DNA of 64,000 bases from Aquimarina latercula DSM 2041 (lineage in GTDB: Bacteria > Bacteroidota > Bacteroidia > Flavobacteriales > Flavobacteriaceae), in assembly GCF_000430645.1 (NCBI RefSeq), contig NZ_KE387185.1, positions 124,001-188,000 on the forward strand, read 5' to 3'. The notes beneath the pieces are model-generated. The model made no database searches. It saw only the letters and a list, made by a program, of their open reading frames with translations, and was not told the DNA's origin. Each line of letters begins with the position of its first letter. Positions within the stretch are counted from its first letter, which is position 1. Made by a program: the position numbers and the translations under genes. Below, piece by piece: positions 63,439 through 64,000 of the stretch.

Positions 63439-64000
63439 ATGTCAGATTTCCATACGCTTACTATAAAAAACATTACTAGAGAAACTCCAAAAGCTGTTTC
63501 CATAGAATTCGATATTCCTTCAGAGTTAAAAAACGATTATTCCTTTATTTCTGGTCAATATATAACTATCAAAACTCAAGTTGAAGGTAAGGAAATAAGG
63601 AGGGCGTACTCTATTTGTAGTTCTCCAAAAAGTCATTCTCTTCGTGTTGCGGTTAAAGAGATCGAAAACGGAACTTTCTCCGCAATAGCAAATAATAAAT
63701 TACAAGTCGGTGACACACTAGATGTGCACACACCAGAAGGTAATTTTACCCTAAAATCAGATCCAACTGTAACTCATAGTTATGCCGCCTTTGTTGCTGG
63801 TAGTGGAATCACTCCTGTAATGAGTATGATTAAAAGTGTTCTAGAAGAGGAACCTAATAGTAATTTTGTTTTGGTATATGGTAATCAGACTCCTACAGAA
63901 ACAATTTTTTCTAAAGAACTTCTATCACTACAGGCAAATTATCCTGATAGATTATTTATCGAATTTTTCTACAGTAGAAGTCAAGAAGAAGGTGCCCGTT
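63439..64000 (+). CDS. paaE: PaaE-like phenylacetyl-CoA epoxidase reductase subunit, 3' truncated
   Basis: The first 187 residues are in the window; the gene continues past the edge. Starts at ATG 63439. The FAD-binding domain is clear: RRAYSICSSP (FAD motif RxYS), GQYITIK, LDVHTPEGNF and the NAD-binding start FVAGSGITPVMSMIKS. PaaE supplies electrons from NADPH to the PaaABCD oxygenase and ends in a 2Fe-2S ferredoxin domain, not visible here. Other PaaE-like oxidoreductases are possible until the remainder is read. Confidence 0.82.
   Translation, partial: MSDFHTLTIKNITRETPKAVSIEFDIPSELKNDYSFISGQYITIKTQVEGKEIRRAYSICSSPKSHSLRVAVKEIENGTFSAIANNKLQVGDTLDVHTPEGNFTLKSDPTVTHSYAAFVAGSGITPVMSMIKSVLEEEPNSNFVLVYGNQTPTETIFSKELLSLQANYPDRLFIEFFYSRSQEEGAR

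Noticed and set aside
1..64000. Mobile elements, CRISPR arrays, phage genes, tRNAs or rRNAs
   Set aside because: No transposase, integrase, direct-repeat array or structural RNA was recognised by eye; a tRNA scan would be needed to exclude a small RNA gene.

Overview
The window looks like a chromosomal segment of a marine member of the Flavobacteriaceae (Bacteroidota), in the broad neighbourhood of Aquimarina and its relatives; genus-level placement is a guess. Evidence: AT-rich DNA, weak Shine-Dalgarno sequences, several TAnnTTTG-like -7 elements, type IX secretion (T9SS) sorting domains, a SprE/PorW-type lipoprotein, an ATP synthase cluster without atpD and atpC, many small lipoproteins, and families typical of the group (DUF6168, DUF5687, DUF3667, DUF4292, HU-CCDC81/SPOR). 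I saw no tRNA, rRNA, CRISPR array, transposase, integrase or phage gene, and no gene-free stretch over 300 bases.

Layout. 1-3.1 kb: 3' part of a di-haem oxidoreductase, a tiny Cys-rich T9SS cargo, an AraC regulator and a 60-aa protein. 3.3-12 kb: ferrochelatase overlapping a MATE exporter, a CocE/NonD hydrolase, a large secreted VPS10/BNR protein, HemJ and a GNAT acetyltransferase. 12-14.2 kb: yicC-like, gmk and nadD. 14.2-17.2 kb (minus): a putative outer-membrane protein, a crotonase, a DUF4177 protein and an NtrY-like histidine kinase. 17.4-22.8 kb: a fused two-ATPase ABC protein, two single-gene lipoproteins with strong terminators (one collagen-like), then an SPFH/GYF_2 protein and a zinc-ribbon membrane protein resembling Bacillus YdjI and YdjG. 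22.9-31.6 kb (minus): a T9SS-secreted BNR protein, lipoproteins, an ALDH7-type dehydrogenase, 3-hydroxyanthranilate dioxygenase, and an orphan double-glycine-leader Cys-rich peptide. 31.8-37.1 kb (plus): gpsA, a VF530 protein, an NTF2-like protein, rhodanese, GH3, DUF3667 and an SGNH lipoprotein. 37.1-40.2 kb: dprA (minus), a HU/SPOR envelope protein and an acyl-CoA thioesterase.

40.2-48.6 kb (minus): a TauE/SafE permease, then a compact envelope run (flippase, dut, nucleotidyltransferase, TPR protein, DUF4292 lipoprotein, EnvC-like activator), read from high to low coordinates. 48.7-50.6 kb: a lipoprotein with four tandem PPC-like repeats. 50.8-59.8 kb (minus): sprE, bactofilin, atpZ-like, DUF6168 and atpB-E-F-H-A-G, closed by a terminator. 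60-63.2 kb (minus): PadR regulator, membrane protein and a two-gene ABC system. The last 562 bases hold the start of a PaaE-like reductase on the plus strand.

Most of the window is housekeeping and cell-envelope biology. The least explained items are the orphan Cys-rich leader peptide with a 20-bp palindrome upstream, the mini T9SS cargo, the SPFH/zinc-ribbon pair, and the intercistronic hairpin after atpE. Functions are assigned by recognising families and motifs; no search was run.
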